Shown here: positions 7,343-16,196 of the stretch, in pieces | Position numbering within the stretch: position 1 is the first letter of the stretch | Layout: every line of letters starts with the position of its first letter | Assembly (NCBI RefSeq): GCF_040546595.1 | Contig: NZ_JBEPOB010000001.1 | Location: 2,109,001-2,173,000, forward strand | Reading direction: 5' to 3' | Length of the DNA: 64,000 nt | Origin: Bosea sp. OAE506 | GTDB lineage: Bacteria; Pseudomonadota; Alphaproteobacteria; Rhizobiales; Beijerinckiaceae | The notes under the pieces: generated by a model | What the model saw: the letters and a program-made list of their open reading frames with translations, nothing else | Databases searched by the model: none | Told to the model about the DNA's origin: nothing | Position numbers and translations under genes: made by a program

Positions 7343-7968
7343 ACGCCCGGCATCTCCCGTCGGACGAGACCTTGGCCGGCTTCGCCGCAGGCCGGCTCGA
7401 CGAAGGCATGTCGCTCGTGGTCGCGGCGCATGTCGAGATGAATGCCGCCGCCGCAAGGGCGCTGCGCGAGATCGAGGCGGTCGGCGGCGGGGTTCTGGCC
7501 ACCGGCGAAGCCGTGCCGATGCTCACCTCGGCGGAGGACGCGCTGGCTCGACTGGAGCGGGAGGGGCGCGATGTACCGGCCCCGGTCCGGCCGGTTGAGC
7601 GGGGACTCCCGCGCGTGCTGCAGCCCTACGAGCTCGGCCGCTGGCAGCCGATCGGGCTCGGCGTGGCGCTGCGCCGCGTCAATGTCCCCGGTGCCGAAGC
7701 GCGCGTCTTCATGCTGCGCGCGGCACCCGGAACGCGGCTGCCCGAGCATCGCCATAGCGGCCATGAGTGGACCACGATCCTGTCCGGCGCCTACGAGCAC
7801 GAATATGGCCGGTTTGCCCGCGGCGACTTCGACGAGGCGAACGAGAACCACGAGCACCACCCCCATGTCGATGCCGTGGAGGGCTGCACCTGCATCGTCG
7901 CGCTGACGGGTGAAGTGCAGTTCCGGGGCTGGCTCGGCCGGCTGCTGCAACCGCTGGTGCGGCTGTGA
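7339..7968 (+). CDS. chrR: ChrR-like anti-sigma factor with cupin C-terminal domain, zinc cysteines replaced
   Basis: A 209-residue protein of the ChrR family, which binds and silences its cognate ECF sigma factor until singlet oxygen triggers release. The N-terminal anti-sigma domain has His5 and His31, but the ZAS zinc motif H31-x3-C-x2-C is here H31-x3-N35-x2-A38, so both cysteine ligands are missing. The C-terminal cupin domain is intact, with H137, H139 and E143 (HRHSGHE), histidines at 171, 173, 174 and 176, and the CTC pair at 183-185. It overlaps the sigma gene by four bases and the next gene by GTGA. Loss of the zinc ligands suggests a different stability or release mechanism, or weakened inhibition. 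Confidence 0.88.
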   Translation: MNARHLPSDETLAGFAAGRLDEGMSLVVAAHVEMNAAAARALREIEAVGGGVLATGEAVPMLTSAEDALARLEREGRDVPAPVRPVERGLPRVLQPYELGRWQPIGLGVALRRVNVPGAEARVFMLRAAPGTRLPEHRHSGHEWTTILSGAYEHEYGRFARGDFDEANENHEHHPHVDAVEGCTCIVALTGEVQFRGWLGRLLQPLVRL

Positions 7969-8771
7969 CGGCGCTTTCGTTCCTGCTCGCGCTGGCGACC
8001 GTCGCAGTCGTGATGGTCGTGGCGATGACGGGAGCCTGGCTGGTCGAGCGGCGCACCGGCAATTCGGGCTGGATCGACTCGGTCTGGACCTTCGGTCTGG
8101 GGACAGCCGGTATGGTCGGCGCCCTGCTGCCCTTCGGTGCGGGGCCGATGTCGCGCCGCCTGCTCGTTGCAGGGCTCGCTGCGGCCTGGGCGCTGCGGCT
8201 GGGGCTGCATGTCGCCTCGCGCACCCGGGGCATCTCGGACGATCCGCGCTACGCCAAGCTGAAGCGCGACTGGGGGGCCGACAAAGACCGCCAGATGTTT
8301 CGCTTCCTGATGCTGCAGGCCCTCGCGAGCACGCCGCTGGCGATCGCGATCGTGCTGGCGGCGCATCATCCCGCGCCGACGCTCGGCCTGCAGGATCTCG
8401 TCGGCGTGCTGGTCTTCGCCATCGGCGTCGGGGGCGGCGCCATTGCCGACCGGCAGTTGCGGGCCTTCGCCCGTAATCCCGCCAACAAGGGCCGGATCTG
8501 CGACGAAGGGCTCTGGGCGTGGTCGCGCCATCCGAACTACTTCTTCGAATGCGTGCTGTGGAGCGCCTATCCCGTGATCGCCATTGCGGCGTCGGGCTAT
8601 GGCTTCGGCTTCGTCGCCCTGCTCGCACCGCTCGCGATGACACTGCTCCTGACGCGGATCTCCGGCATTCCGCCGCTCGAAGAGCACATGGTCGCCAAGC
8701 ATGGCGACGCCTACCGGGCCTATCAGCGGCGGACCAGCGCCCTGCTGCCTTGGCCTCCGGCCGCCGGCTGA
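7965..8771 (+). CDS. DUF1295 membrane protein (steroid 5-alpha-reductase-like fold)
   Basis: A 268-residue integral membrane protein with about seven hydrophobic segments. The DUF1295 signature is near the C-terminus: EGLWAWSRHPNYFFE at about residues 182-196, then the SGIPPLEEHM segment and a final YRAYQRRTSALLPW. The family is related to steroid 5-alpha-reductases and isoprenylcysteine methyltransferases. It starts with GTG overlapping the chrR stop (GTGA), so it is translationally coupled to the sigma/anti-sigma pair and probably sigma-E dependent. Its substrate is unknown; with two CFA-like methyltransferases nearby, a lipid substrate in the membrane is likely. Confidence 0.9.
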   Translation: MTALSFLLALATVAVVMVVAMTGAWLVERRTGNSGWIDSVWTFGLGTAGMVGALLPFGAGPMSRRLLVAGLAAAWALRLGLHVASRTRGISDDPRYAKLKRDWGADKDRQMFRFLMLQALASTPLAIAIVLAAHHPAPTLGLQDLVGVLVFAIGVGGGAIADRQLRAFARNPANKGRICDEGLWAWSRHPNYFFECVLWSAYPVIAIAASGYGFGFVALLAPLAMTLLLTRISGIPPLEEHMVAKHGDAYRAYQRRTSALLPWPPAAG

Positions 8772-8779
8772 GGTTTCCG

Positions 8780-9805
8780 ATGACGATACTCGACCACCTG
8801 GGCAACTGGGGCGAGCGTTTGCCGCTTCCGGATTTCGTCACCCGTGCCGGGATCGCGACGCTGGTCGGCCGCACCGACCGCAAGCTGCAGCAGGGCGACG
8901 CCCTGCCTGACAGCGACTTCGTCGCGTCGATGGGGAACTACCCCATCGCCCAGCATGCAGACGCCGCCAATGAGCAGCATTACGAGGTGCCCGCCGCCTT
9001 CTTCCAGGCCGTGCTCGGCGCCCGGCGCAAATATTCGTCCTGCTTTTACGAGACGGCTCAGACGACGCTGGACGAGGCCGAGGTCCGCGCGCTCGAACTC
9101 ACGCTCGAGCATGCCGATCTGCAGGACGGGCAGCGCATCCTCGAACTGGGCTGCGGCTGGGGCTCGCTGTCGCTGTTCATGGCGGAGAAGCTGCCCAGCG
9201 CCGAAATCCTCGCGGTGTCCAACTCCGCCTCGCAGCGAGCCTTCATCGAAGGCGAGATCGCAGCGCGTGGGCTCTCCAATTTGCGGGTCGTCACCGCGGA
9301 CATGAACGCCTTTTCGACCTTGGGCGGCTTCGATCGCATCGTGTCGGTCGAGATGTTCGAGCATATGGCGAACTGGACCGAGCTGCTCTCGCGTGCGCGC
9401 GGCTGGCTGAAGCCGGAGGGACGGCTGTTCCTGCATGTCTTCACCCACCGCTCGGCCTGCTACCGCTTCGATGTCGAGGACAAGTCGGACTGGATCGCGC
9501 AGCACTTCTTCACCGGTGGGCTGATGCCGAGCCGGCGCCTCGTGCATGGCTTCCCGGAGCTATTCGACGTCGAGTCGGAATGGCACTGGAGCGGCGAGCA
9601 TTACCAGCGGACCGCCGAGGACTGGCTCGTCAATTTCGACCGCAATCTCCCGGTCATCGACCCGATCCTGTCCCAGGTCTATGGCGCGGACGCGGCGCTC
9701 TGGCGCCGGCGCTGGCGGCTGTTCTTCCTCGCGACCAGCGGGCTGTTCGGCTATGCGGGCGGCGACTCTTGGGGCGTCGGCCATTACCGGCTGAAGCCGG
9801 CCTAG
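8780..9805 (+). CDS. CFA-synthase-like SAM-dependent fatty acid methyltransferase
   Basis: A 341-residue class I methyltransferase. The SAM-binding motif is LELGCGWG at residues 121-128, with VSVEMFEHM and RLFLHVFTHR further on, as in cyclopropane-fatty-acid synthases. The N-terminal region is short compared with Cfa. It starts eight bases after DUF1295 and so belongs to the sigma-E operon. Enzymes of this branch methylate unsaturated phospholipid acyl chains; in the alphaproteobacterial furan fatty acid pathway two such enzymes are known, UfaM (first methyl) and FufM (second methyl). Which one this is cannot be decided without alignment. It ends four bases into the convergent DUF2177 gene. 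Confidence 0.88.
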   Translation: MTILDHLGNWGERLPLPDFVTRAGIATLVGRTDRKLQQGDALPDSDFVASMGNYPIAQHADAANEQHYEVPAAFFQAVLGARRKYSSCFYETAQTTLDEAEVRALELTLEHADLQDGQRILELGCGWGSLSLFMAEKLPSAEILAVSNSASQRAFIEGEIAARGLSNLRVVTADMNAFSTLGGFDRIVSVEMFEHMANWTELLSRARGWLKPEGRLFLHVFTHRSACYRFDVEDKSDWIAQHFFTGGLMPSRRLVHGFPELFDVESEWHWSGEHYQRTAEDWLVNFDRNLPVIDPILSQVYGADAALWRRRWRLFFLATSGLFGYAGGDSWGVGHYRLKPA

Positions 9806-10215
9806 AGCCACCCCCAGCCGCGCATCGTCACGACGCCGGCATAGGCGGCGAGCGTCGACACGCCGGCCACCAGGCTGCCATAGGCGAGGTCCGCCATGGT
9901 GATACCCAGCGTCCAGCGCCGGAGCGTGGCGTAGTTGGTGAGGTCGTAGGTTCCGTAGGCCAGCAGGCCGAGCAGGGCGCCGTTGACGAAGGCCGCCATC
10001 GCCGAGCCGCCAGCCAGGGCGGGCATCAGCGCAAAATGGATCAGCCCGGCCGGGAAGGCGAAATAGAACAGCAGGGCCGGCACCCAGCGGATCTTCTCCA
10101 GCAGGGCATCGCCCAAAGCCGGCCGGTAGAGCGCCCCCGCCATCAGCGAGAGCCAGATCACATCGATCACCCCGAAGACGAGCAGGAAGACGAGGTAGCC
10201 TGCAAGGAAGGTCAT
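9802..10215 (-). CDS. DUF2177 family membrane protein
   Basis: A 137-residue protein with four transmembrane segments and the DUF2177 features: the FGVIDVIWLSLMA segment at about residues 14-26, a central hydrophobic FYFAFPAGLIHFAL segment, GLLAYGTYDLTNYATL at about 84-99 and an AYGSLVAG segment. Function is unknown. In several alphaproteobacteria DUF2177 genes occur with ECF sigma factors and CFA-like genes, which fits this island. It converges on the methyltransferase gene with a four-base overlap of coding ends and is divergent from the CFA synthase gene, with 213 bases between. Confidence 0.85.
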   Translation of the reverse strand: MTFLAGYLVFLLVFGVIDVIWLSLMAGALYRPALGDALLEKIRWVPALLFYFAFPAGLIHFALMPALAGGSAMAAFVNGALLGLLAYGTYDLTNYATLRRWTLGITMADLAYGSLVAGVSTLAAYAGVVTMRGWGWL

Positions 10216-10428
10216 TCTGCTCTCCGGATTGTGTCGTCGTGATACGTCGAGGTCGGGGCTGCAGATCGCGTCCCGGACGGGTTCAAGTCTGCATTCGCAA
10301 ATCTGTTTGCCGTGTCGCAGCGTATGGAGTCACAAAACCACCAACGGCGAAGGATGCGTGGCAGCAAGCCCCTGCCTCCAACGTTCGGACCGGGGTGGCG
10401 TTCCAGCGGAAACGGTCGGACACTGGCG

Positions 10429-11685
10429 ATGACAGATGAAGTACGGCAGCAGCCTCAGGATCGTCGGGCACGCAGCGGCACCGATTGGAGCTTAGGACTG
10501 TCGCGAGCCTTCCTGGCGAAGCTGATGGCGCGGCTGGCGCGGGGCCGACTGACGGTTGTGACGCCCGACGGGTCGGTGATCGTGCAACAGGCGCCGGAGC
10601 CCGGACCAGAGGCGGTGATCGTGCTCAAGCGCTGGCGGGCGATCCGCCGGCTCGTGCTGCAAGCCGATATCGGCTTCGCGCGCGCCTATTGCGACGGCGA
10701 TTTCAGCAGCCCGGACATGACGGCGGTGATCGAGCTCGCGGCGGTCAACGACCACACGCTGCGCGCCCTGATCTCGGGAAGCTGGCCGGCCCGCCTGCTG
10801 ACGCGGATGCTGCATCTGGGGCGCGCCAATACGCGCCGCGGCAGCAAGCGCAACATCACCGCCCATTACGATCTCGGCAATGCCTTCTATGCGCAGTGGC
10901 TTGACGAGAGCATGACCTACTCCTCGGCGCTCTACACGCAGCCCGGCCAGACGCTCGAGCAGGCCCAGACCGCCAAGCTCGACCTGATCGTCGAGCGGCT
11001 CCAGCTCAAGGGCGGAGAGCGCGTGTTGGAGATCGGCTGCGGCTGGGGGGCTCTGGCGGAGCGGCTGGCGCGCGAAGGCTGCCATGTCACCGGCATCACG
11101 CTCTCGCCGTCGCAGCTGGCCTATGCGCAGAAGCGCCTGGCGGATGCCGGCCTTGCCGAGCAGGTCGATCTGCGGCTGCAGGACTATCGCGACGTGACCG
11201 GCCAGTTCGACCGCATCGTCTCGATCGAGATGATCGAGGCGGTCGGCCGCGAGTTCTGGCCCGCCTATTTCGCGACGCTGCGCAACTGCCTGAAGCCGGA
11301 TGGCCGCATCGTGTTGCAGGCGATCACGATCGAAGACAGCCGCTTCGCCTCCTATGCGAGCGGCGCCGACTTCATCCAGCACTACATCTTCCCGGGCGGG
11401 CTGCTGCCGTCGCACAGCGCCATGAACGAGCAGATCACCGCGGCAGGACTGAACCTCGCCGACCGCTTCAGCTTCGGCGACAGCTACGCGCTGACGCTGC
11501 AGGAATGGCGCCGGCGCTTCCTGGTGCAGTGGCAGTCGATCCGCCCGCTCGGCTTCGACGAGCCGTTCCGCCGGCTCTGGGAGTTCTATCTCTGCTATTG
11601 CGAGGGCGGCTTCCGCAGCGCGGCCACCGATGTCGGCCTGTTCGCGATCACCGTGAGCGACGGCAAGGCGAAGGCCGTCGCCTGA
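10429..11685 (+). CDS. cfa: Cyclopropane-fatty-acyl-phospholipid synthase family protein
   Basis: A 418-residue protein with full Cfa architecture: an N-terminal lipid-binding region (about 1-130), then NITAHYDLGNAFYAQWLD at 142-159, the SAM motif VLEIGCGWG at 199-207 and IVSIEMIEAVG. A C-terminal catalytic core follows with HYIFPGGLLPS and the C-terminal FYLCYCEGGF. Cfa transfers a methylene from SAM to unsaturated acyl chains of membrane phospholipids; the close relative UfaM transfers a methyl group instead and starts furan fatty acid synthesis. ATG 10429 is chosen because the upstream frame to 10312 lacks similarity; no strong Shine-Dalgarno sequence is visible. It is the second CFA-like enzyme in the island. 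Confidence 0.9.
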   Translation: MTDEVRQQPQDRRARSGTDWSLGLSRAFLAKLMARLARGRLTVVTPDGSVIVQQAPEPGPEAVIVLKRWRAIRRLVLQADIGFARAYCDGDFSSPDMTAVIELAAVNDHTLRALISGSWPARLLTRMLHLGRANTRRGSKRNITAHYDLGNAFYAQWLDESMTYSSALYTQPGQTLEQAQTAKLDLIVERLQLKGGERVLEIGCGWGALAERLAREGCHVTGITLSPSQLAYAQKRLADAGLAEQVDLRLQDYRDVTGQFDRIVSIEMIEAVGREFWPAYFATLRNCLKPDGRIVLQAITIEDSRFASYASGADFIQHYIFPGGLLPSHSAMNEQITAAGLNLADRFSFGDSYALTLQEWRRRFLVQWQSIRPLGFDEPFRRLWEFYLCYCEGGFRSAATDVGLFAITVSDGKAKAVA

Positions 11686-11710
11686 GGCGGCGGCCGCGAC
11701 CGGGCGTACT

Positions 11711-14700
11711 TCAGCCGCGGCCCAGCAGCGCTGCGATCTTCGCGACCGCGGCTGCCAGGTGGCTCGGCTGATAGGGCTTCACCACCAGCGCAGTCCTGTC
11801 GTCGATCTCGACGCCCTCGACGCGCGAATGCCCGGTGGCGAAGACCACCGGCAGGTCCGGTCGCTTCTCGCGCGCCCTGGCGACGAGCACCGTTCCCGGC
11901 ATGTCAGGCAGACCGACATCGGTTAGCAGGATGTCGACATGCGCCTTGTCCAGCATGGCGAGCGCGTCACGGGCCAGCCCCGTCTCGATGACCGAGTGGC
12001 CGAGATCCTCGAGCATGTCGACGGTCGCCATGGCGATCAGGGCGTCGTCCTCGCAGAGCAGGATCGAGAGCTTGCGCTCCGCGACCGGTGCCGGAGCCGG
12101 CTCCGCGGCCGGGGGAAGCTCGGTCGCCTGCCGCTGCTGCGCGGCATTGGCGAGCTGGTGGCGCACCTTCCGGGCGAGCTGCTCCAGCGAATAGGGCTTG
12201 CTGAGCAGCTCGACGCCCTCGTCGAGCCGTCCCTCATGGACGATCGAATTCTCGGTGTAGCCCGAGGTGAACAAAACCTTCAGCCCGGGCAGGCGCTCGA
12301 CCGCCTTGCGCGCGAGTTCCGTGCTCTTCATCGGGCCCGGCATCACCACATCGGTGAAGAGCAGGTCGATCGGGATGCCGCTCTCGACGATGGCGAGCGC
12401 CGATTTCGCATCCGGCGCCTGCAGGACCCGATAGCCGAGATCCGTCAGCGTCTCGATGACCGTCTCGCGAACGCCCTTGTCGTCTTCCGCGACGAGGATG
12501 GTCTCGGTACCGCCGGCGATCGGGCCTGAATCCAGGGTGACGAGCTCGTCCTCGCCCTCGGCCGAGCGGGGCAGATAGAGGCGGATCGTGGTGCCCTCGC
12601 CGGGCTCGCTGTAGATCTTCACATGCCCGCCGGATTGCTTGACGAAGCCGTAGACCATGGAGAGCCCGAGCCCCGTGCCCTTGCCCTCGGGCTTGGTGCT
12701 GAAGAAGGGATCGAAGACCTTGTCGACGATCTCGGGCGGGATGCCGGAGCCGGTGTCGGTGACCGCGAGCATGACGTAGCGGCCCGGCGTGACATCGGGA
12801 TGGGCGCGGGCATAAATGCTATCGAGCACCGCGTTGCCGGCCTCGATCGTCAGTTTGCCGCGGCCCTCCATGGCGTCGCGGGCGTTGATAGCGAGATTGA
12901 GCAGGGCGTTCTCGACATTGCTGGGGTCGACCAGCGTGTTCCAGAGCCCGCCGGCGACGACGCTCTCGATCTCGATCGTCTCGCCGAGCGCGCGCCGCAG
13001 CATCTCGTCCATGCCGCGGATGAGCTTGCCGAGATTGATGACCTTGGGCGCCAGAGGCTGGCGCCGTCCGAAGGCCAGCAGCTGCGAGGCGAGCCGGGAC
13101 CCACGGGCCACGCCCTCCATCGCGTTCTGGATGCGGCGGGCCGCCCTCTCATTGCCGGCTACGTCGCGGGCGAGGAGCTGGAGGTTGCCGCTGACGACCT
13201 GCAGGAGGTTGTTGAAGTCATGGGCGACGCCGCCGGTGAGCTGGCCGATCGCCTCCATCTTCTGGGCCTGCCGCAGGGCGGCCTCGCTGCTGGCCAGCGC
13301 GGCGGCGGCTTCCGTTTCCGCCGTGATGTCGCGGCCGAAGGCGTAGATCGTGTCGCCGTCGGGCACGCTCGTCCAGGCGATCCGGCGCCGGCCGCCATCG
13401 GCGGTCAGGATCACGCTTTCGGAGGACATGATCGGGGCGCCCTCGGCGAGCCGGGCGAGGCGCGCGGCAGCCGCCTCGCGATCTGCCGCCTCGACGAAAT
13501 CGAGGATCGTCCGGCCGATGGTCTCGGTGGGGGACCAGCCGAGGACCTTTGTCCATGTCGGGTTCGCGGCGGTCACGGTGCCGTCGCGCGCGGCGACGAC
13601 CTTGAGCACGGGCGAGAGGTTCCAGATCCGGTCGCGGTCGCGGGTGGCGCGCCGCTCTTCGGTGATGTCGCGGCCGATGGCGTGGATGCGCCCGTCATCC
13701 GGTACGGCGGTCCAGTCGAGCAGGCGGTAGCTGCCATCCCGGCAGCGATAGCGGTTCTCGAAGGCCAGCGTCGTGGCGCCATGCGAGAGCTTGAGGACCT
13801 CGGCGGCCGTGCTGTCGAGGTCGTCGGGATGGACGAAGTCCGCGAGGGGGCGGCCCACCATCTCGCATTCGGTCCAGCCGAGCAGGCGTTCGGCCGAGGG
13901 ATTGACCGCCGTGACGAGGCCTTCGTAGTCGCAGACCAGCATCAGCTCCTGCGACAGCTTCCACAGCCGGTCGCGGTCCCGCGTGGTCTCGACCTCGGCG
14001 AGCTTCTGCTCGTGGATGTCCGTGTTGGTTCCGATCCAGCGGATGATCTCGCCCTCGCCGGTGCGGATCGGCACAGCGCGGACGAGGTGCCAGCGGAATT
14101 CGCCGGCCGCGCTGCGGATGCGGAACTCGGTCTCGTAGCGGTCGCCGGAGGTCAGCGCTTCCTGCCACAGCTTGACCGCGGCATCGCGATCGTCGGGATG
14201 GACGATGGCGATCCAGGCCTCGCCCAGCAGTTCCTGGGGTTCGCGGCCGCTGTATTCGGTCACGCGCTCGTTGAACCAGTCGAGCCGGCCGTCGGCAGGC
14301 GCTGTCCAGACATGGTTCGGCATCGCCTGGGCGAAGGTGCGGAACTGCGTCTCGCTGGCGCGGATCGCTTCCTGCGCGACGATGCGGTCCGAAACATCGA
14401 TGCCGTCGACGAAGATGCCGGTGACCGTGCCCGAAGCGTCGGCGATGGGCTGGAAGACGAAATCGACGAAGCGCGTATAGGACGGCCCGCCATCCGGATG
14501 GCGCGCCTGGAAGCGCGCGCCCGAGGCGCGATAGGCCACGCCGCTGGCGAAGACGTCGTCGAGGATGCGGACATAGCCCTGCTCGGCGGCGTCGGGGAGG
14601 GCTTCGGCAACCGTCCTGCCCATCACGTCGCGACGGCCGATCAGATCCTGATAGGCTTCGTTGACGAGGGTGAAGCGGTGCTCGGGCCCTTCCAGCATCG

Positions 14701-15259
14701 CCATGAAGGAGGGCGCCTGCTCGTACATCTGCTGCAGCCGCAGACGCTCGTTGCGCAGCTGCCGGTCCGCCGTGACCTTCTCCGTCGTCTCGACGACGAT
14801 CGCGATGACACCGAGCGGGACGCCGTCGTCGCCGAGGATCGGAGAATAGTCGAGATTCATCCAGACCTGTGCCGGGCCTGCGCCGCGGTTCAGGGTCAGT
14901 TCCTGGTCCTTGTAGGAGAGCGTGCGGCCCTGCCGGAAAACAGTGCTGACGACATGGTCGTTGAAATCGGCGACCTCGGGCCAGCCCTTGCGGACCTCGG
15001 AGCCCAGCAGCTGCGGGTGGCGCGCGCCGGCGAAGCCGGAATAGGCGTCGTTATAGATCATGATGCCGGGCTCGCCCCAGAGCGTCACCATCGGCAGCGG
15101 CGAATGCAGGATCATGCCGACGACCGAGCGGACGGTGGCGGGCCAGGTCTCGATGGCACCGAGCGTGGTCGCGGACCAGTCGAACCGGGCGATCAGCCCG
15201 GCGAGCTCGCTGTCGCCCTTGAGGAACTGGAGAACCGGGGCAGGGTCGGCGTCGGGCAT
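11711..15259 (-). CDS. Hybrid sensor histidine kinase with five PAS domains and two receiver domains
   Basis: A 1182-residue soluble kinase without an obvious membrane segment. An N-terminal PAS-like domain (about 8-165, containing RFDWSATTLG and TWPATVRS) is followed by PAS domains at about 170-295, 300-420, 430-540 and 545-650. The HisKA phospho-acceptor is H680 in GGVAHDFNN, and the HATPase domain spans about 775-898 (NARDAMEG, GSGIPPEIV, GTGLGLSMV). Two receivers follow, with phospho-acceptor Asp970 (LLFTDVVMP) and Asp1114 (LLTDVGLPDM). There is no HPt domain, so a separate phosphotransfer protein or direct receiver output is needed. ATG 15259 fits the domain start; another in-frame ATG at 15382 would add 41 residues. 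Signal unknown. Confidence 0.9.
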   Translation of the reverse strand: MPDADPAPVLQFLKGDSELAGLIARFDWSATTLGAIETWPATVRSVVGMILHSPLPMVTLWGEPGIMIYNDAYSGFAGARHPQLLGSEVRKGWPEVADFNDHVVSTVFRQGRTLSYKDQELTLNRGAGPAQVWMNLDYSPILGDDGVPLGVIAIVVETTEKVTADRQLRNERLRLQQMYEQAPSFMAMLEGPEHRFTLVNEAYQDLIGRRDVMGRTVAEALPDAAEQGYVRILDDVFASGVAYRASGARFQARHPDGGPSYTRFVDFVFQPIADASGTVTGIFVDGIDVSDRIVAQEAIRASETQFRTFAQAMPNHVWTAPADGRLDWFNERVTEYSGREPQELLGEAWIAIVHPDDRDAAVKLWQEALTSGDRYETEFRIRSAAGEFRWHLVRAVPIRTGEGEIIRWIGTNTDIHEQKLAEVETTRDRDRLWKLSQELMLVCDYEGLVTAVNPSAERLLGWTECEMVGRPLADFVHPDDLDSTAAEVLKLSHGATTLAFENRYRCRDGSYRLLDWTAVPDDGRIHAIGRDITEERRATRDRDRIWNLSPVLKVVAARDGTVTAANPTWTKVLGWSPTETIGRTILDFVEAADREAAAARLARLAEGAPIMSSESVILTADGGRRRIAWTSVPDGDTIYAFGRDITAETEAAAALASSEAALRQAQKMEAIGQLTGGVAHDFNNLLQVVSGNLQLLARDVAGNERAARRIQNAMEGVARGSRLASQLLAFGRRQPLAPKVINLGKLIRGMDEMLRRALGETIEIESVVAGGLWNTLVDPSNVENALLNLAINARDAMEGRGKLTIEAGNAVLDSIYARAHPDVTPGRYVMLAVTDTGSGIPPEIVDKVFDPFFSTKPEGKGTGLGLSMVYGFVKQSGGHVKIYSEPGEGTTIRLYLPRSAEGEDELVTLDSGPIAGGTETILVAEDDKGVRETVIETLTDLGYRVLQAPDAKSALAIVESGIPIDLLFTDVVMPGPMKSTELARKAVERLPGLKVLFTSGYTENSIVHEGRLDEGVELLSKPYSLEQLARKVRHQLANAAQQRQATELPPAAEPAPAPVAERKLSILLCEDDALIAMATVDMLEDLGHSVIETGLARDALAMLDKAHVDILLTDVGLPDMPGTVLVARAREKRPDLPVVFATGHSRVEGVEIDDRTALVVKPYQPSHLAAAVAKIAALLGRG

Positions 15260-15460
15260 GCGGATCCGCCATTCAGGGCCATCGCGCCGGGCGGAATCCG
15301 GTGCGAGCCCCACCGCGGAGGCGATGTCGGGCACGAGACTTCTAGAGCATTGCCGGAACGGGAGGGAATTCGTTTTTTGCAAGCGACGGCAGAGGTTTCA
15401 TGCCCCGACGCATGGAACCAAATACCGCTTCATCCGTTAGGCGGCCCCGGTCCCCGCCTC

Positions 15461-16189
15461 TCAGGCCCGGAGCGGGCCGGCCATCGCAGGGGCGCCGAGC
15501 GGAAGCCAGGGCATCGCGCTGGTGCCGAAGATGGCAGCGCGCTCGTCCTCCCGGGCGCGAAAGAACGGGTACAGCCGTTCGACCCGGGGCGCTGCGCTGG
15601 CGTAGTCGAGCTGGGAGAGCATGACCGGCTTCGAAAGGCCTGGATAGAGCGTGGCCGGGGCGACGACGGTATTGCCCCAGAGCCGGCGGTAGAACGGATA
15701 ATGCTCGGGCCGGACGGCCGCGAGCATGATGTCCGCGCCGAAATGCTCCATGGCGAGCCAGGGCAGGCGCAGCGTCAGATAGGCGAGTTCCGGCAGGGCC
15801 CGCGACCAGAGCGGATCGGCGACGAAGCGGGTCGGGTCGACGAGAACATGACCGGCCTCGATCAGAGGCAGGACCGCATCGGGAAACACCTGCGCGGTCG
15901 GGATTTGCGGCAGGCCCGGCACGGTGATGCCGAGGCGGATGGCCCCCGCGAGATCGCCATCGGCATAGACGCCGAAGATCAGGCAGTTCGGATGGTCGTC
16001 GACTGGATCGGTGAAGCGCTCATCGTCGCTTTGCGCGATCGCGCCTTCGCGGAGATAGGCGCGGTAGCGCAGGTTGAAGACGCGGTCGCGGTCGTCCGCC
16101 GAGGTCGCGAGGCGGTATTCGATGCGCTCCAGCGACCGCAGGACGCGGTCGGCCAAGGAGGAGCCCGGGAGAGCGGCGGTTTCGACCAT
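15461..16189 (-). CDS. FeeM/LuxI-like N-acyl amino acid synthase (GNAT superfamily)
   Basis: A 242-residue protein with the autoinducer-synthase-like acyltransferase fold. Visible are the N-terminal VFNLRYRAYLREG block at about residues 37-49 (the conserved R..Y of the family), a DDHPNCLIFGVYADGDLAGAIR strand-helix segment, RFVADP, then LPWLAMEHFGADIMLAAVRP followed by HYPFYRRLWG. This pattern matches FeeM-type N-acyl amino acid synthases, which use acyl-ACP to make long-chain N-acyl amino acids, and is more distant from AHL synthases. A perfect 14-bp inverted repeat ends seven bases before the start codon and no clear Shine-Dalgarno sequence is seen. The upstream gene on the same strand encodes a GGDEF-EAL protein. 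A signal-molecule role is inferred. Confidence 0.7.
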   Translation of the reverse strand: MVETAALPGSSLADRVLRSLERIEYRLATSADDRDRVFNLRYRAYLREGAIAQSDDERFTDPVDDHPNCLIFGVYADGDLAGAIRLGITVPGLPQIPTAQVFPDAVLPLIEAGHVLVDPTRFVADPLWSRALPELAYLTLRLPWLAMEHFGADIMLAAVRPEHYPFYRRLWGNTVVAPATLYPGLSKPVMLSQLDYASAAPRVERLYPFFRAREDERAAIFGTSAMPWLPLGAPAMAGPLRA

Positions 16190-16196
16190 GACGCGA

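Noticed and set aside
10280..10285. TGAACC on the minus strand upstream of DUF2177 as a third sigma-E promoter
   Set aside because: Eighteen bases downstream there is CA instead of TA, and no better spacing is seen.
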